Shown one piece after another: positions 56,868 to 64,000 of a DNA stretch of 64,000 bases. Each line of letters begins with the position of its first letter. The stretch's first letter is position 1. The DNA is from Caldilineaceae bacterium (GTDB taxonomy: Bacteria; Chloroflexota; Anaerolineae; Caldilineales; Caldilineaceae): contig JACKBA010000028.1 of the NCBI GenBank assembly GCA_020634815.1, forward strand, positions 20,103 through 84,102, in the 5' to 3' direction. Below the pieces are notes generated by a model that had not been told where the DNA came from, did not search any database, and saw only the letters and a program-made list of their open reading frames with translations. The position numbers were made by a program, and so were the translations under genes.

Positions 56868-58925
56868 ATGAACATCATGAACGCAACAACCGACCGACCG
56901 GGCGCGCAAGAACAGAAGATCGAACGCCGCCGGCCGCGCGCAAAACGTCTCACGCTGGCGCTGCTGGGGTTGGCGCTGGCTGCCATTGCTGCCGTGGCGC
57001 TGCTCACCGGCCAGGCGTTGCTGCCGGTCGCCGCGCTCGAACAGGCGAGCACGACGGCGGATGCCGCTGCCCAGCCGCTGGGAACGCCGCCGGCCGGCAT
57101 GCCCGCCCGGCCCGGCGGCCAGAATCCCGGCGCCGGCGTAGGGCCGGGCGTCCCGCTGACGGCGACGCTGGGCATGACCGGCACGCTGCCTGCCGGTGAG
57201 CAACCGGTCGATGCAGCAGCACCCGAAGCTGCGACAACGCCGGACGTGGCACTGCCTGCCAATATCGTCGCCATTGCGGGCGGCGATGGCGCAACCTTGC
57301 TGGCGTTCGACGGCGACTCACCGGCGCAGGTGCTGCCAACCGGCAGCCGGCTGACGCTGACCGGCCGCACAGCCGATGGCGTGTGGCTGGTGGCCGAGAT
57401 CGACGGCGAACAGCGTTGGGTCAGCCGCGCCGACGTGATCGCCTTCAACCTGGAGCGGCTGGGCCTCGTGGCGATGACGCCGCCGGCAACTGCCACGGCC
57501 GAAGCGGACGAAGCCGAGCCGCCGGCAGCAAACGTCGCCGCGGACGGGATGACGGCAACGGCTGCAATCACCGCGACAACCGCGGCAGACGCGGTCGCGG
57601 GCGACGCCGCGGATGGACTGGCGATGAAGGCTGCATCGACAGGTGCAGTGGCGGCGGCAGATTCACTGGCCGCACCGGTCACCGCGACGCTGGACACCGG
57701 CAAGGCGCGCGGGCTGAACGTGCGCTCCGGCCCTGGCGCCGGATACGCCCGCCTGGGCGCGATTGTGGCCGGCGACGCGCTCGTCATCACGGCGCGCAAC
57801 GCTGCGGGCGATTGGCTCTATGGAACGGTCGCCGGCGCCGGCCTTTCCGGCTGGGTCGCCGCCGACTACCTGGCCGTGACGGGCGACATCGACGAACTGC
57901 CCGAAGGTCAGGGCGCTGCCACCGCCGAGATCGCGGCGCCGGTCGCTGTGCCAACACCTGCCGCGCCTGGCACCGCCGCACCGGTGCAGGCCGCCCAGGG
58001 CATCGGTCTGGAGGGCACCCTCGTCTTCCAGACCGGGCAAGGCGGCGCCATCTATGCCTACGACCTGGCGACCGGCGAACAGTGGCCGCTGACGACCGGT
58101 TTCGACCCGGCGATCAGCCCGGATGGGGCGACGGTGGCCTTTGCACGCATCGGCAACGAGGCCGGCCTCTACCTCATCGACAGCGACGGCAGCGACGAGC
58201 GCCGGATCTACAGCGGTCCGGAGGTGATTGCCGCGCCCAAGTGGAGCGAAGATGGACAGGCGATCACCTTCAGCTATGCGACTTCAGCGCGTGTGTGCCG
58301 CGACGTGGGCAGCGGCAATTGTGTGAGCGACGAGGAGTTCGAGACGCGCCGCTTCAAGGATTTGGATCCCAGCGACTACCCGCTCACCACGGTCTATGCC
58401 TACGACCTGGGCGTGGTGGCTGCGGACGGCAGCGACTTCCACAGCCTCGGCGCGTTGGATTCGGCACGTGCGCCGGATTGGAGCGCCGCCGGGATCGTCT
58501 ACGAATCGTCCGATGGTATCCAGGTGATCCGCGATGAGCAGGGCGCTTCCAGCAGCCTCGTCGCCCACGACCCGCTCAAGCCGGCCTACAAAGATCCGGA
58601 CTGGGCCGGCGGGAAGATCGTGTTCCAGCAGCAGGGCGCCAGCCACTGGGAAATCTGGTCAGTTGGCGCAGAGGGCGCGGGCATGGTAGCGTTAACCGCA
58701 CCGCAGACGGTGCTGGTCGACCAGTTGCCGAGCAACGTCTCGCCGGCGTGGAGCCCGGACGGCAGCCACATCGTCTTTCTCAGCAATCGCGAGGCGGATG
58801 GCGAGGCCGGTCAATGGCGCATCTGGGTGATGAACGCCGACGGTTCAAACCAGCGGGCGCTGCCGATCGATGTGGCGCTGAACTACACATTTGGCTCCGA
58901 GCAGATGGTGAGTTGGGGCGGGTGA
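56868..58925 (+). CDS. Exported SH3b/TolB-like beta-propeller protein
   Basis: 685 residues. A signal-anchor helix (about 27-50) is followed by Ala/Thr-rich linkers, a first SH3-like segment (about 120-200), a clear SH3b domain (GLNVRSGPGAGYARLGAIV, about 280-345) and a TolB/WD40-like propeller (AISPDGATVAFARIG and WSPDGSHIVFLSNRE) to the end. It probably binds cell wall and senses or scaffolds envelope partners. It sits between the efflux proteins and a two-component system, and could be a sensor partner. Confidence 0.8.
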   Translation: MNIMNATTDRPGAQEQKIERRRPRAKRLTLALLGLALAAIAAVALLTGQALLPVAALEQASTTADAAAQPLGTPPAGMPARPGGQNPGAGVGPGVPLTATLGMTGTLPAGEQPVDAAAPEAATTPDVALPANIVAIAGGDGATLLAFDGDSPAQVLPTGSRLTLTGRTADGVWLVAEIDGEQRWVSRADVIAFNLERLGLVAMTPPATATAEADEAEPPAANVAADGMTATAAITATTAADAVAGDAADGLAMKAASTGAVAAADSLAAPVTATLDTGKARGLNVRSGPGAGYARLGAIVAGDALVITARNAAGDWLYGTVAGAGLSGWVAADYLAVTGDIDELPEGQGAATAEIAAPVAVPTPAAPGTAAPVQAAQGIGLEGTLVFQTGQGGAIYAYDLATGEQWPLTTGFDPAISPDGATVAFARIGNEAGLYLIDSDGSDERRIYSGPEVIAAPKWSEDGQAITFSYATSARVCRDVGSGNCVSDEEFETRRFKDLDPSDYPLTTVYAYDLGVVAADGSDFHSLGALDSARAPDWSAAGIVYESSDGIQVIRDEQGASSSLVAHDPLKPAYKDPDWAGGKIVFQQQGASHWEIWSVGAEGAGMVALTAPQTVLVDQLPSNVSPAWSPDGSHIVFLSNREADGEAGQWRIWVMNADGSNQRALPIDVALNYTFGSEQMVSWGG

Positions 58926-58943
58926 CCGCCGGGCGGGTGGAAG

Positions 58944-59645
58944 ATGAGCAATGAGACGGTGCTGATCGTCGACGACGACAAAGAGATCGTGCGCTTGTTG
59001 CGCGGCTATCTGGAGCAGGCCGGCTTTGCCGTGCGCGTCGCCTATGATGGCACGACCGCCCTGGACGTGCTGCGCCGCGAGCGTCCCGCGCTCCTGCTGC
59101 TCGACCTCATGCTGCCGGAGATGGATGGCTGGGAGATCACGCGCCGCGTGCGCCAGGAGAGCGCCATCGCCGCCACGCCGATCATCATGCTCACTGCGCG
59201 CATCGAGGACACCGACAAGATCCTGGGGCTGGAGCTGGGCGCCGACGACTACGTAACCAAGCCCTTCAACCCGCGCGAGGTGCAGGCGCGCGTGCGCGCC
59301 TGCTTGCGCCGCCAGCAGCGCGGCGAGACGGCGCCACCCGCGACGCTCCAGGTGGGCGCGCTGCGCCTCGACCCGACTCGCTATGAAGTGACGCTGGACG
59401 GTGCGGCGTTGGATCTGACGCGCACCGAGTACAACCTGCTGCACTTGTTCATGCAGAACCCCGGCTACGTCTTCACCCGCAGCGAACTGATCGAGAACGC
59501 GCTCGGCTATAGCTACGAAGGCATGGACCGCACGCTCGATTCGCACGTCAAGAACCTGCGCCGCAAGATCGGCGACAGCCCCAAGGAGCCGGCCTACATC
59601 CACACGGTCTACGGCATCGGCTATCGCATGGAGGCGCCGCTGTGA
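58944..59645 (+). CDS. OmpR-family response regulator
   Basis: 233 residues. Receiver domain with D10/D11/D12 acidic cluster, phosphoacceptor D54 (LLLDLMLPEMDGW) and K near 105 (YVTKPFNP). The winged-helix DNA-binding domain (about 135-230) has LTRTEYNLLHLFMQNPG and VKNLRRKIGD. Overlaps the histidine kinase start (GTGA) and probably controls the surrounding envelope genes. Confidence 0.94.
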   Translation: MSNETVLIVDDDKEIVRLLRGYLEQAGFAVRVAYDGTTALDVLRRERPALLLLDLMLPEMDGWEITRRVRQESAIAATPIIMLTARIEDTDKILGLELGADDYVTKPFNPREVQARVRACLRRQQRGETAPPATLQVGALRLDPTRYEVTLDGAALDLTRTEYNLLHLFMQNPGYVFTRSELIENALGYSYEGMDRTLDSHVKNLRRKIGDSPKEPAYIHTVYGIGYRMEAPL

Positions 59646-60766
59646 GCCGGCTGCGCCTCAACCGGCTGTGGGTACAGTTCAGCCTGGTCATCGCCGGTGT
59701 GGTGTTGGTCGCCGCGGTCGCATTGGTCGCCGCGACGTACAGTCTGCGCCCCGAGGAGCCTGCCGACCGCCCGCCGCCGGCTGAGGTGGCGACGGGTGAG
59801 TCGGCGACGGTCGAGCCGCCCAACCCCTTCCTGGGCTTTGTGCGCTTCGCCACCCAGTCCGTGTTGGTGCTGATCACCACGGGTACAGCGCTGGGCATCG
59901 GCGCCGGCATCTGGATGAGCCGCCGCATGACTGCGCCGCTGGAGGGCCTGGCCGCCGGCGCCGCGCAGATCGGCGGTGGCGACCTCGCCTACCGTGTGAC
60001 GCCGAGAGGAACGGAAGAGATGATCGGGCTGGCCGAAGCTTTCAACCACATGGCTGGCGACCTGGAGACGGCAGAGAGCCTGCGCCAGCATCTGCTCGCC
60101 GATGTCGCGCACGAGCTGCGCACGCCGCTCACCGTCCTGCAGGGCAACCTGCGCGCCATCCTCGACGATGTCTACCCGCTGGACAAGGAGGAGATCGCCC
60201 GCCTCTACGACCAGACGCGCCACCTCCATCGCTTGGTCAACGACCTGCATGAGCTGGCCCAGGCCGAGGCCGGCCGCCTGCCCTTGACCCTCGCCCCGGT
60301 CGATCTGGCGGCCCTGGCGGCCGATGCCGTCGATGCCTTTGCGCCGATCGCCGAAGAGCAGGACGTCAGGCTCGTCCACGCGGTCGCCGCCGGCCCGGTG
60401 GTCATCGACGGCGATCGTGCGCGCCTGATGCAAGTTTTGCAGAACCTGCTCGCCAATGCGTTGCGCTACACGCCGGCCGGCGGCAGCGTCACGGTGATTG
60501 CCAGCCGCACGGGCGCGTCCGCTGCCATCGTCGTGTGTGACACGGGAGAGGGGATCGAGCCGGCGCATCTGCCCTATGTGTTCGACCGCTTCTACCGCGC
60601 CGACAGCGCGCGCAACCGGTCTCAGGGCGGGGCGGGGCTTGGCCTGGCCATCGTGCGCGCACTGACCGAAGCGCACGGCGGCGAGGTCGGCGTTGTCAGC
60701 GCCGGCCCCGGCAAGGGCAGCACCTTCACCGTTACCTTCCCGGTCCCGGCGCGAGCGGCGGCATGA
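59642..60766 (+). CDS. Sensor histidine kinase (HAMP, HisKA)
   Basis: 374 residues from GTG 59642, overlapping the regulator stop. Two membrane helices (about 10-32 and 70-92) enclose a short exported loop rich in Pro and Glu. HAMP (about 93-145), then the H-box with H157 (ADVAHELRTPLTVL), N-box NLLANALRYTPAGG and G-boxes DTGEGI and GGAGLGLAIV. Partner of the OmpR-type regulator. Confidence 0.94.
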   Translation: MSRLRLNRLWVQFSLVIAGVVLVAAVALVAATYSLRPEEPADRPPPAEVATGESATVEPPNPFLGFVRFATQSVLVLITTGTALGIGAGIWMSRRMTAPLEGLAAGAAQIGGGDLAYRVTPRGTEEMIGLAEAFNHMAGDLETAESLRQHLLADVAHELRTPLTVLQGNLRAILDDVYPLDKEEIARLYDQTRHLHRLVNDLHELAQAEAGRLPLTLAPVDLAALAADAVDAFAPIAEEQDVRLVHAVAAGPVVIDGDRARLMQVLQNLLANALRYTPAGGSVTVIASRTGASAAIVVCDTGEGIEPAHLPYVFDRFYRADSARNRSQGGAGLGLAIVRALTEAHGGEVGVVSAGPGKGSTFTVTFPVPARAAA

Positions 60767-60943
60767 CATCAAGGAACCGACGCTTCACCCACGCCTGCGC
60801 TACGCCCGTTCCCCGCCGCCCCATGAGCTGCCATCTGTAGCGAAGACTTAAAGCAAACCGCGCACTTTTCTTACAACCGGCTCTTATGATTTCTTCCATG
60901 CCCGGCGCGCAGCCAGCGTGCCGGCAAGAAAGGAATCAGAACG

Positions 60944-61435
60944 ATGACTTACCCGTCCCATCCTGTTGTATCCAGCGGACAAGGCCGCAACAAGCCGGCC
61001 CGGCGCACCGCATGGCTGAAAACTACGATTGTCTCCGCCAGTATCGTCGCAACGCTGGCCGGCACGCAGGGCATTGCCTGGCTTGAATCGCGCAACGCAC
61101 TGGCTGCCATTGCTGGCGCAACGCCGTCGGCGTCCGCGGTCGCGCTGGCCTACCCGACTGCGGCAAGCCTGGCAGCCGCACCACCTGCCGAACAACCGGC
61201 CGGCACAAATGACGCCGGGATTTCGCTGCTGGCGCTGCTGCCGACACCCACACCAGCGCCCGAGCTTGCGGCGGTTGCTTCCGTGACCCCTACCGATCCG
61301 CCGGCGCCGACACCAACCGTCGCGCCGACGCCGGAGCCGACCGCCACGTCTGCGGCCGTGATCGCCAGTGCGCCTGTCCAGAGCCAGACCGGCAGCGCCG
61401 CCCGCCCGCTGGCGCGCTCGCGCTCGTCACGCTAG
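60944..61435 (+). CDS. Exported Pro/Thr-rich protein of unknown function
   Basis: 163 residues. One hydrophobic helix (about 25-45), then a long Ala/Pro/Thr-rich stretch with TPTPAPE and PTPTVAPTPEPT. No folded domain is recognised; it looks like a spacer or cell-wall-spanning anchor. The last residues are basic (RPLARSRSSR). AAGAAAGGAATC precedes the ATG. It lies 9 bases before apbE and probably shares its transcript. Confidence 0.65.
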   Translation: MTYPSHPVVSSGQGRNKPARRTAWLKTTIVSASIVATLAGTQGIAWLESRNALAAIAGATPSASAVALAYPTAASLAAAPPAEQPAGTNDAGISLLALLPTPTPAPELAAVASVTPTDPPAPTPTVAPTPEPTATSAAVIASAPVQSQTGSAARPLARSRSSR

Positions 61436-61444
61436 GACGTCCCG

Positions 61445-62416
61445 ATGGATCTCTACGACCTGCCAATGTGCGAACACAGATTTCGTGCCATGGGCAGCGC
61501 CTTCTCGATCTGGCTGCTGCACGACGATGCGCTGCTGGCTGAAGATCTGCTGTACCAGGCGCAGGCTCTCATCGAGCGGGCGGAGGTGCGGATGACGCGC
61601 TTCAGCGCCACGAGCGAACTCTCCCGGCTGAATCGGGCGGCAGGCGCATGGACCGTCCTGTCGCGGCCCATGTGGCAGGTCGTCGGGCGGGCACTGCACC
61701 TGGCACGCGAGACCGGCGGCCTCTTCGACCCCACCGTGCTGACCGCCATGCTGGCGGCCGGCTACGATCGTTCGTTCGATCAGATCGGCAGCGGGGCGGT
61801 GAACTGCGGCACGACCATGCAGCGGGCGACGGGGCAGTGGCAGTCGATCGCCTGCGATGCTGCCCGCCATGCGGTCCTGCTGCCGGCCGGCGTGGGGCTG
61901 GACCTGGGCGGCATCGCCAAGGGCTTCACGGCCGAGCAGGTCGTCAACTTCCTCAGCCAGTGGGGACCGTGTCTCGTCGATGCGGGCGGCGACCTGACGG
62001 CGGGTGATGCGCCCGGCAATTACCCTGGCTGGCCGGTGGCGATTGCCATGCCGTCGACGCCCGCGGAGCTGGAGCCGCCGACCGCGGTGCCACTCTGGCT
62101 CAACAACGCCACGCTGGCTACGTCGGGCGTCGACTATCGCTGGTGGCAGCAGGGCGACCGGCGCCTGCACCATCTGATCGATCCGCGCACCGGCCTGCCG
62201 GCGGCGAACAAGGTGGTCACGGCCAGCGTGCTCTGTGCCGACGCGTGCCGCGCCGAAGCGTGGGCGACGGCGACGCTGGTGGCAGGCGAGCAACTCGGCC
62301 CGGCGCATCTGAACGAGCAGCGCCTCGCCGGCGTGCTCATCGACGCAGATGGGTGTATCTATCAAACCAAGGCAGTGTATCGGTTCGTCATGGACGCGTC
62401 TCCCGCCGGCTGCTGA
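61445..62416 (+). CDS. apbE: FAD:protein FMN transferase (ApbE family)
   Basis: 323 residues. ApbE motifs are present: LDLGGIAKGFTAEQVV, LVDAGGDLTAG and HHLIDPRTGLPA. The family attaches FMN to Thr/Ser of target proteins outside the cytoplasm. No signal peptide or lipobox is seen, so its site of action is open; the usual targets are exported. No clear target protein with the D-x-x-[ST]-G-A-[TS] motif is seen in the window. It is followed by a ferric-reductase-like cytochrome. Confidence 0.88.
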   Translation: MDLYDLPMCEHRFRAMGSAFSIWLLHDDALLAEDLLYQAQALIERAEVRMTRFSATSELSRLNRAAGAWTVLSRPMWQVVGRALHLARETGGLFDPTVLTAMLAAGYDRSFDQIGSGAVNCGTTMQRATGQWQSIACDAARHAVLLPAGVGLDLGGIAKGFTAEQVVNFLSQWGPCLVDAGGDLTAGDAPGNYPGWPVAIAMPSTPAELEPPTAVPLWLNNATLATSGVDYRWWQQGDRRLHHLIDPRTGLPAANKVVTASVLCADACRAEAWATATLVAGEQLGPAHLNEQRLAGVLIDADGCIYQTKAVYRFVMDASPAGC

Positions 62417-62448
62417 CGATGCCGATCATGGAAAGGACAGCCACAATC

Positions 62449-63132
62449 ATGGCTATGCAAACGACCGCCGTCCCCCGGCGCACTGCGGGATTCCGCAAAA
62501 TCGTGATCAATGGCGCCATCGCGTCGGCGCTGCTGGCAGCGTTCTACGCTGCCAGCATGCTGCTCGAACGGCAGGGCCTGGAACTGGACAACGAAAGCGT
62601 CTGGTACGCCATCCGCGCCAGCGGTGCGGTCGCCTACCTGCTGCTCGCCGCATCGACAGCATGGGGTATTCTGCTGAGCGGTAAGCTGGTCAAGCGCCGC
62701 GTGCCGGCCGCGCTGGCACTCGAACTGCACACCATCCTATCGTGGACAGCCATCGGCATGATCGTCTATCACGCCTACCTGCTGCTTTTCAGCCGCTTCT
62801 TCGACTACACGGTGGTCGATCTGCTGGTCCCGTTCGTCGGGCCGTACGAGCCGCTGGCCGTAGGTCTTGGCATCGTCGGTCTCTACCTCATGATCCTGAC
62901 GTCGGCGTCGTTCTATCTCATCGATCGCATCGGCTATCGATCATTCCGGCTGGTGCATAACCTGACGTACATCGCGTACGTGCTGGCTACTGTGCACAGC
63001 GTCCTGGCCGGCAGCGATGGGCTTCTGTTCAACCCTGTCTACGTAGCTGTGAGCGCCGGCCTCTTTCTGCTTACGCTGGCGCGCATCCTGGCGCGGCGGC
63101 CACACGCGCCGCGCAGAATTTACACTTCTTGA
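62449..63132 (+). CDS. Ferric-reductase-like transmembrane cytochrome
   Basis: 227 residues with about six helices. His residues in LELHTILSWTAIG, VYHAYLLLF, VHNLTYIAYVLATVHSVLAG fit paired heme ligands of the ferric-reductase/YedZ-like group. ATG 62449 is used because GGAAAGGAC lies about ten bases upstream; an earlier ATG at 62419 is possible. It may pass electrons from the cytoplasmic side to a flavinylated partner. It follows apbE by 32 bases. Confidence 0.82.
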   Translation: MAMQTTAVPRRTAGFRKIVINGAIASALLAAFYAASMLLERQGLELDNESVWYAIRASGAVAYLLLAASTAWGILLSGKLVKRRVPAALALELHTILSWTAIGMIVYHAYLLLFSRFFDYTVVDLLVPFVGPYEPLAVGLGIVGLYLMILTSASFYLIDRIGYRSFRLVHNLTYIAYVLATVHSVLAGSDGLLFNPVYVAVSAGLFLLTLARILARRPHAPRRIYTS

Positions 63133-63240
63133 ACACTTCCAGCCGACTTTCTTAGCACTTTTCTGGCAAGCTGGAGAAAGAAGGAACCGTTGGTTCCCAA
63201 CACGTTCACCAAACTTCATGGAAAAGGGAGTGTAGTCCTT

Positions 63241-63921
63241 ATGAACAGCAAATCACAGTGGAAGCAATGGCTGACCGCAGGCATCGTTGTCGGTGCAATC
63301 GTCCTGGCGGCGCTGGCCATCGCCCCGATGACGACCTTCGCACAGAGCGATGACGGCAGCAGCGACCAGCCGGCCGTGCCTGCCATGCCCTGGGCGCGAG
63401 GTGGGATGCGCGGTTTCGACATGGGCGACATGCGCGGCGAGTACCAGGGATTCCTGGCCGATGCGCTGGGCATCACCGTCGAGGAGTTGCAGGCCGCACA
63501 GGTCGAGGCCCACGACGCCATGGTCGACAAGGCCGTGGCGGACGGCACCATTACGCAGGAGCAGGCCGATCTCATGAAGGCGCGCCAGGCGTTCATGCAG
63601 TACTATGCGGCGGAGAATGCGCAGACAATGGAAGATGCGCTGAACGCAGCCGTTGAAGCCGGCGCCATCACGCAGGAGCAGGCCGACCTGCTGCTCGAAC
63701 AGCAGGGGCAGATGGGGCGCGGCATGTTTGGCCGCGGTATGCTGGACGGCGGCATGTTCGGCGAGGGGATGCGCGACGGATTCCGCGGGCAGGATGGGCA
63801 GTTCGACTACCACCACCGCGGCATGATGCCCGGCTTCGACGGCCAGCAGATGCCGGGCCGCGGCGGGCGCATGATGCCGGGCTACCAGGCGCCGACCGCA
63901 ACGCCGGAAGCCAATTCGTAA
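63241..63921 (+). CDS. Secreted Met/Gly-rich protein with LGIT-type helical repeats
   Basis: 226 residues. Signal peptide to about residue 35 (AIAPMTTFAQS). Mature part has helical repeats ADALGITVEELQAAQVEA, DGTITQEQADLMKA and AGAITQEQADLLLEQ, as in DUF2680/YckD-like secreted proteins. The C-terminal 70 residues are Gly/Met/Arg/Asp-rich. ATG 63241 has GGGAG about ten bases upstream. Similar repeats are in the protein at 51564. Role unknown. Confidence 0.72.
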   Translation: MNSKSQWKQWLTAGIVVGAIVLAALAIAPMTTFAQSDDGSSDQPAVPAMPWARGGMRGFDMGDMRGEYQGFLADALGITVEELQAAQVEAHDAMVDKAVADGTITQEQADLMKARQAFMQYYAAENAQTMEDALNAAVEAGAITQEQADLLLEQQGQMGRGMFGRGMLDGGMFGEGMRDGFRGQDGQFDYHHRGMMPGFDGQQMPGRGGRMMPGYQAPTATPEANS

Positions 63922-63972
63922 CGCAATCGGAGCCGGGCGGAAGGTCTCGACCGGCTGCTGCGGCATTTCCTG

Positions 63973-64000
63973 AGGGGGGCGGAGCGATCCGCCTCCCTTT
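63973..64000 (+). terminator. Terminator after the secreted protein, at the right edge
   Basis: AGGGGGGCGGA (63973-63983) pairs with TCCGCCTCCCTT (from 63988) around a short loop, with one mismatch, followed by a T-run cut by the window edge. Confidence 0.6.

Overview
The window reads as one contiguous piece of a high-GC, free-living bacterial chromosome. The gene set and style point to Chloroflexota, probably Anaerolineae/Caldilineae-like. The reasons are lipoproteins with Thr-Pro linkers, a lipoprotein-type sortase, a corrinoid protein followed by several UroD-like proteins, VanW/beta-lactamase-like exported proteins, an AI-2E-type permease and many short-word hairpin repeats between genes. 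This assignment is inference; there is no rRNA in the window. I saw no tRNA, CRISPR array, prophage or insertion sequence.

Layout. 0-6.4 kb: the 5' end of a BMP-type ABC substrate-binding lipoprotein, a hydantoinase/oxoprolinase A protein, a small holin-like membrane protein, an amidohydrolase, an FmdB zinc ribbon and an M23 peptidase. 6.9-10.4 kb: a NarL-type two-component system whose regulator overlaps an HtrA-like lipoprotein protease. 10.4-19.9 kb: a long minus-strand catabolic block with acyl-CoA dehydrogenase, enoyl-CoA hydratase, DAO-type FAD oxidoreductase, P5C dehydrogenase, then a vapBC-type toxin-antitoxin pair, then trans-3-hydroxyproline dehydratase, amidase and a homoserine-dehydrogenase-like enzyme. 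The theme is (hydroxy)proline and amino-acid breakdown. The toxin-antitoxin pair sits inside the block and overlaps the dehydratase, which has no conventional start codon covering its conserved N-terminus. 20.2-25.4 kb: a corrinoid protein followed by four divergent UroD-like proteins, probably an uncharacterised corrinoid methyl-transfer system. 25.5-49.8 kb: mostly housekeeping (hisS, ald, sppA, rimI, tsaB, nfo, nurA, rpsO-pnp, guaA) mixed with exported or degenerate-active-site proteins. 49.9-64 kb: an envelope block with a flavinylation-type cytochrome (DUF4405), a MacAB-like efflux set, an SH3/TolB-like exported protein, an OmpR-type two-component system, an ApbE flavin transferase, a ferric-reductase-like membrane cytochrome and small secreted proteins.

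How the parts work together. The clearest cooperative units are the catabolic run at 10.4-14.5 kb, with ATGA overlaps at most junctions and driven at least partly by a vapBC-type promoter; the corrinoid/UroD array; the HtrA two-component unit; the rpsO-pnp operon with a long leader hairpin; and the envelope redox/efflux block. Several proteins keep their fold but have lost a catalytic residue: the amidase nucleophile Ser, both beta-lactamase catalytic residues, the GH16 Asp, the desulfurase Cys and the deaminase Glu. I treat these as the most checkable oddities. The candidate for a new system is the corrinoid protein plus four HxDG-type UroD-like proteins.
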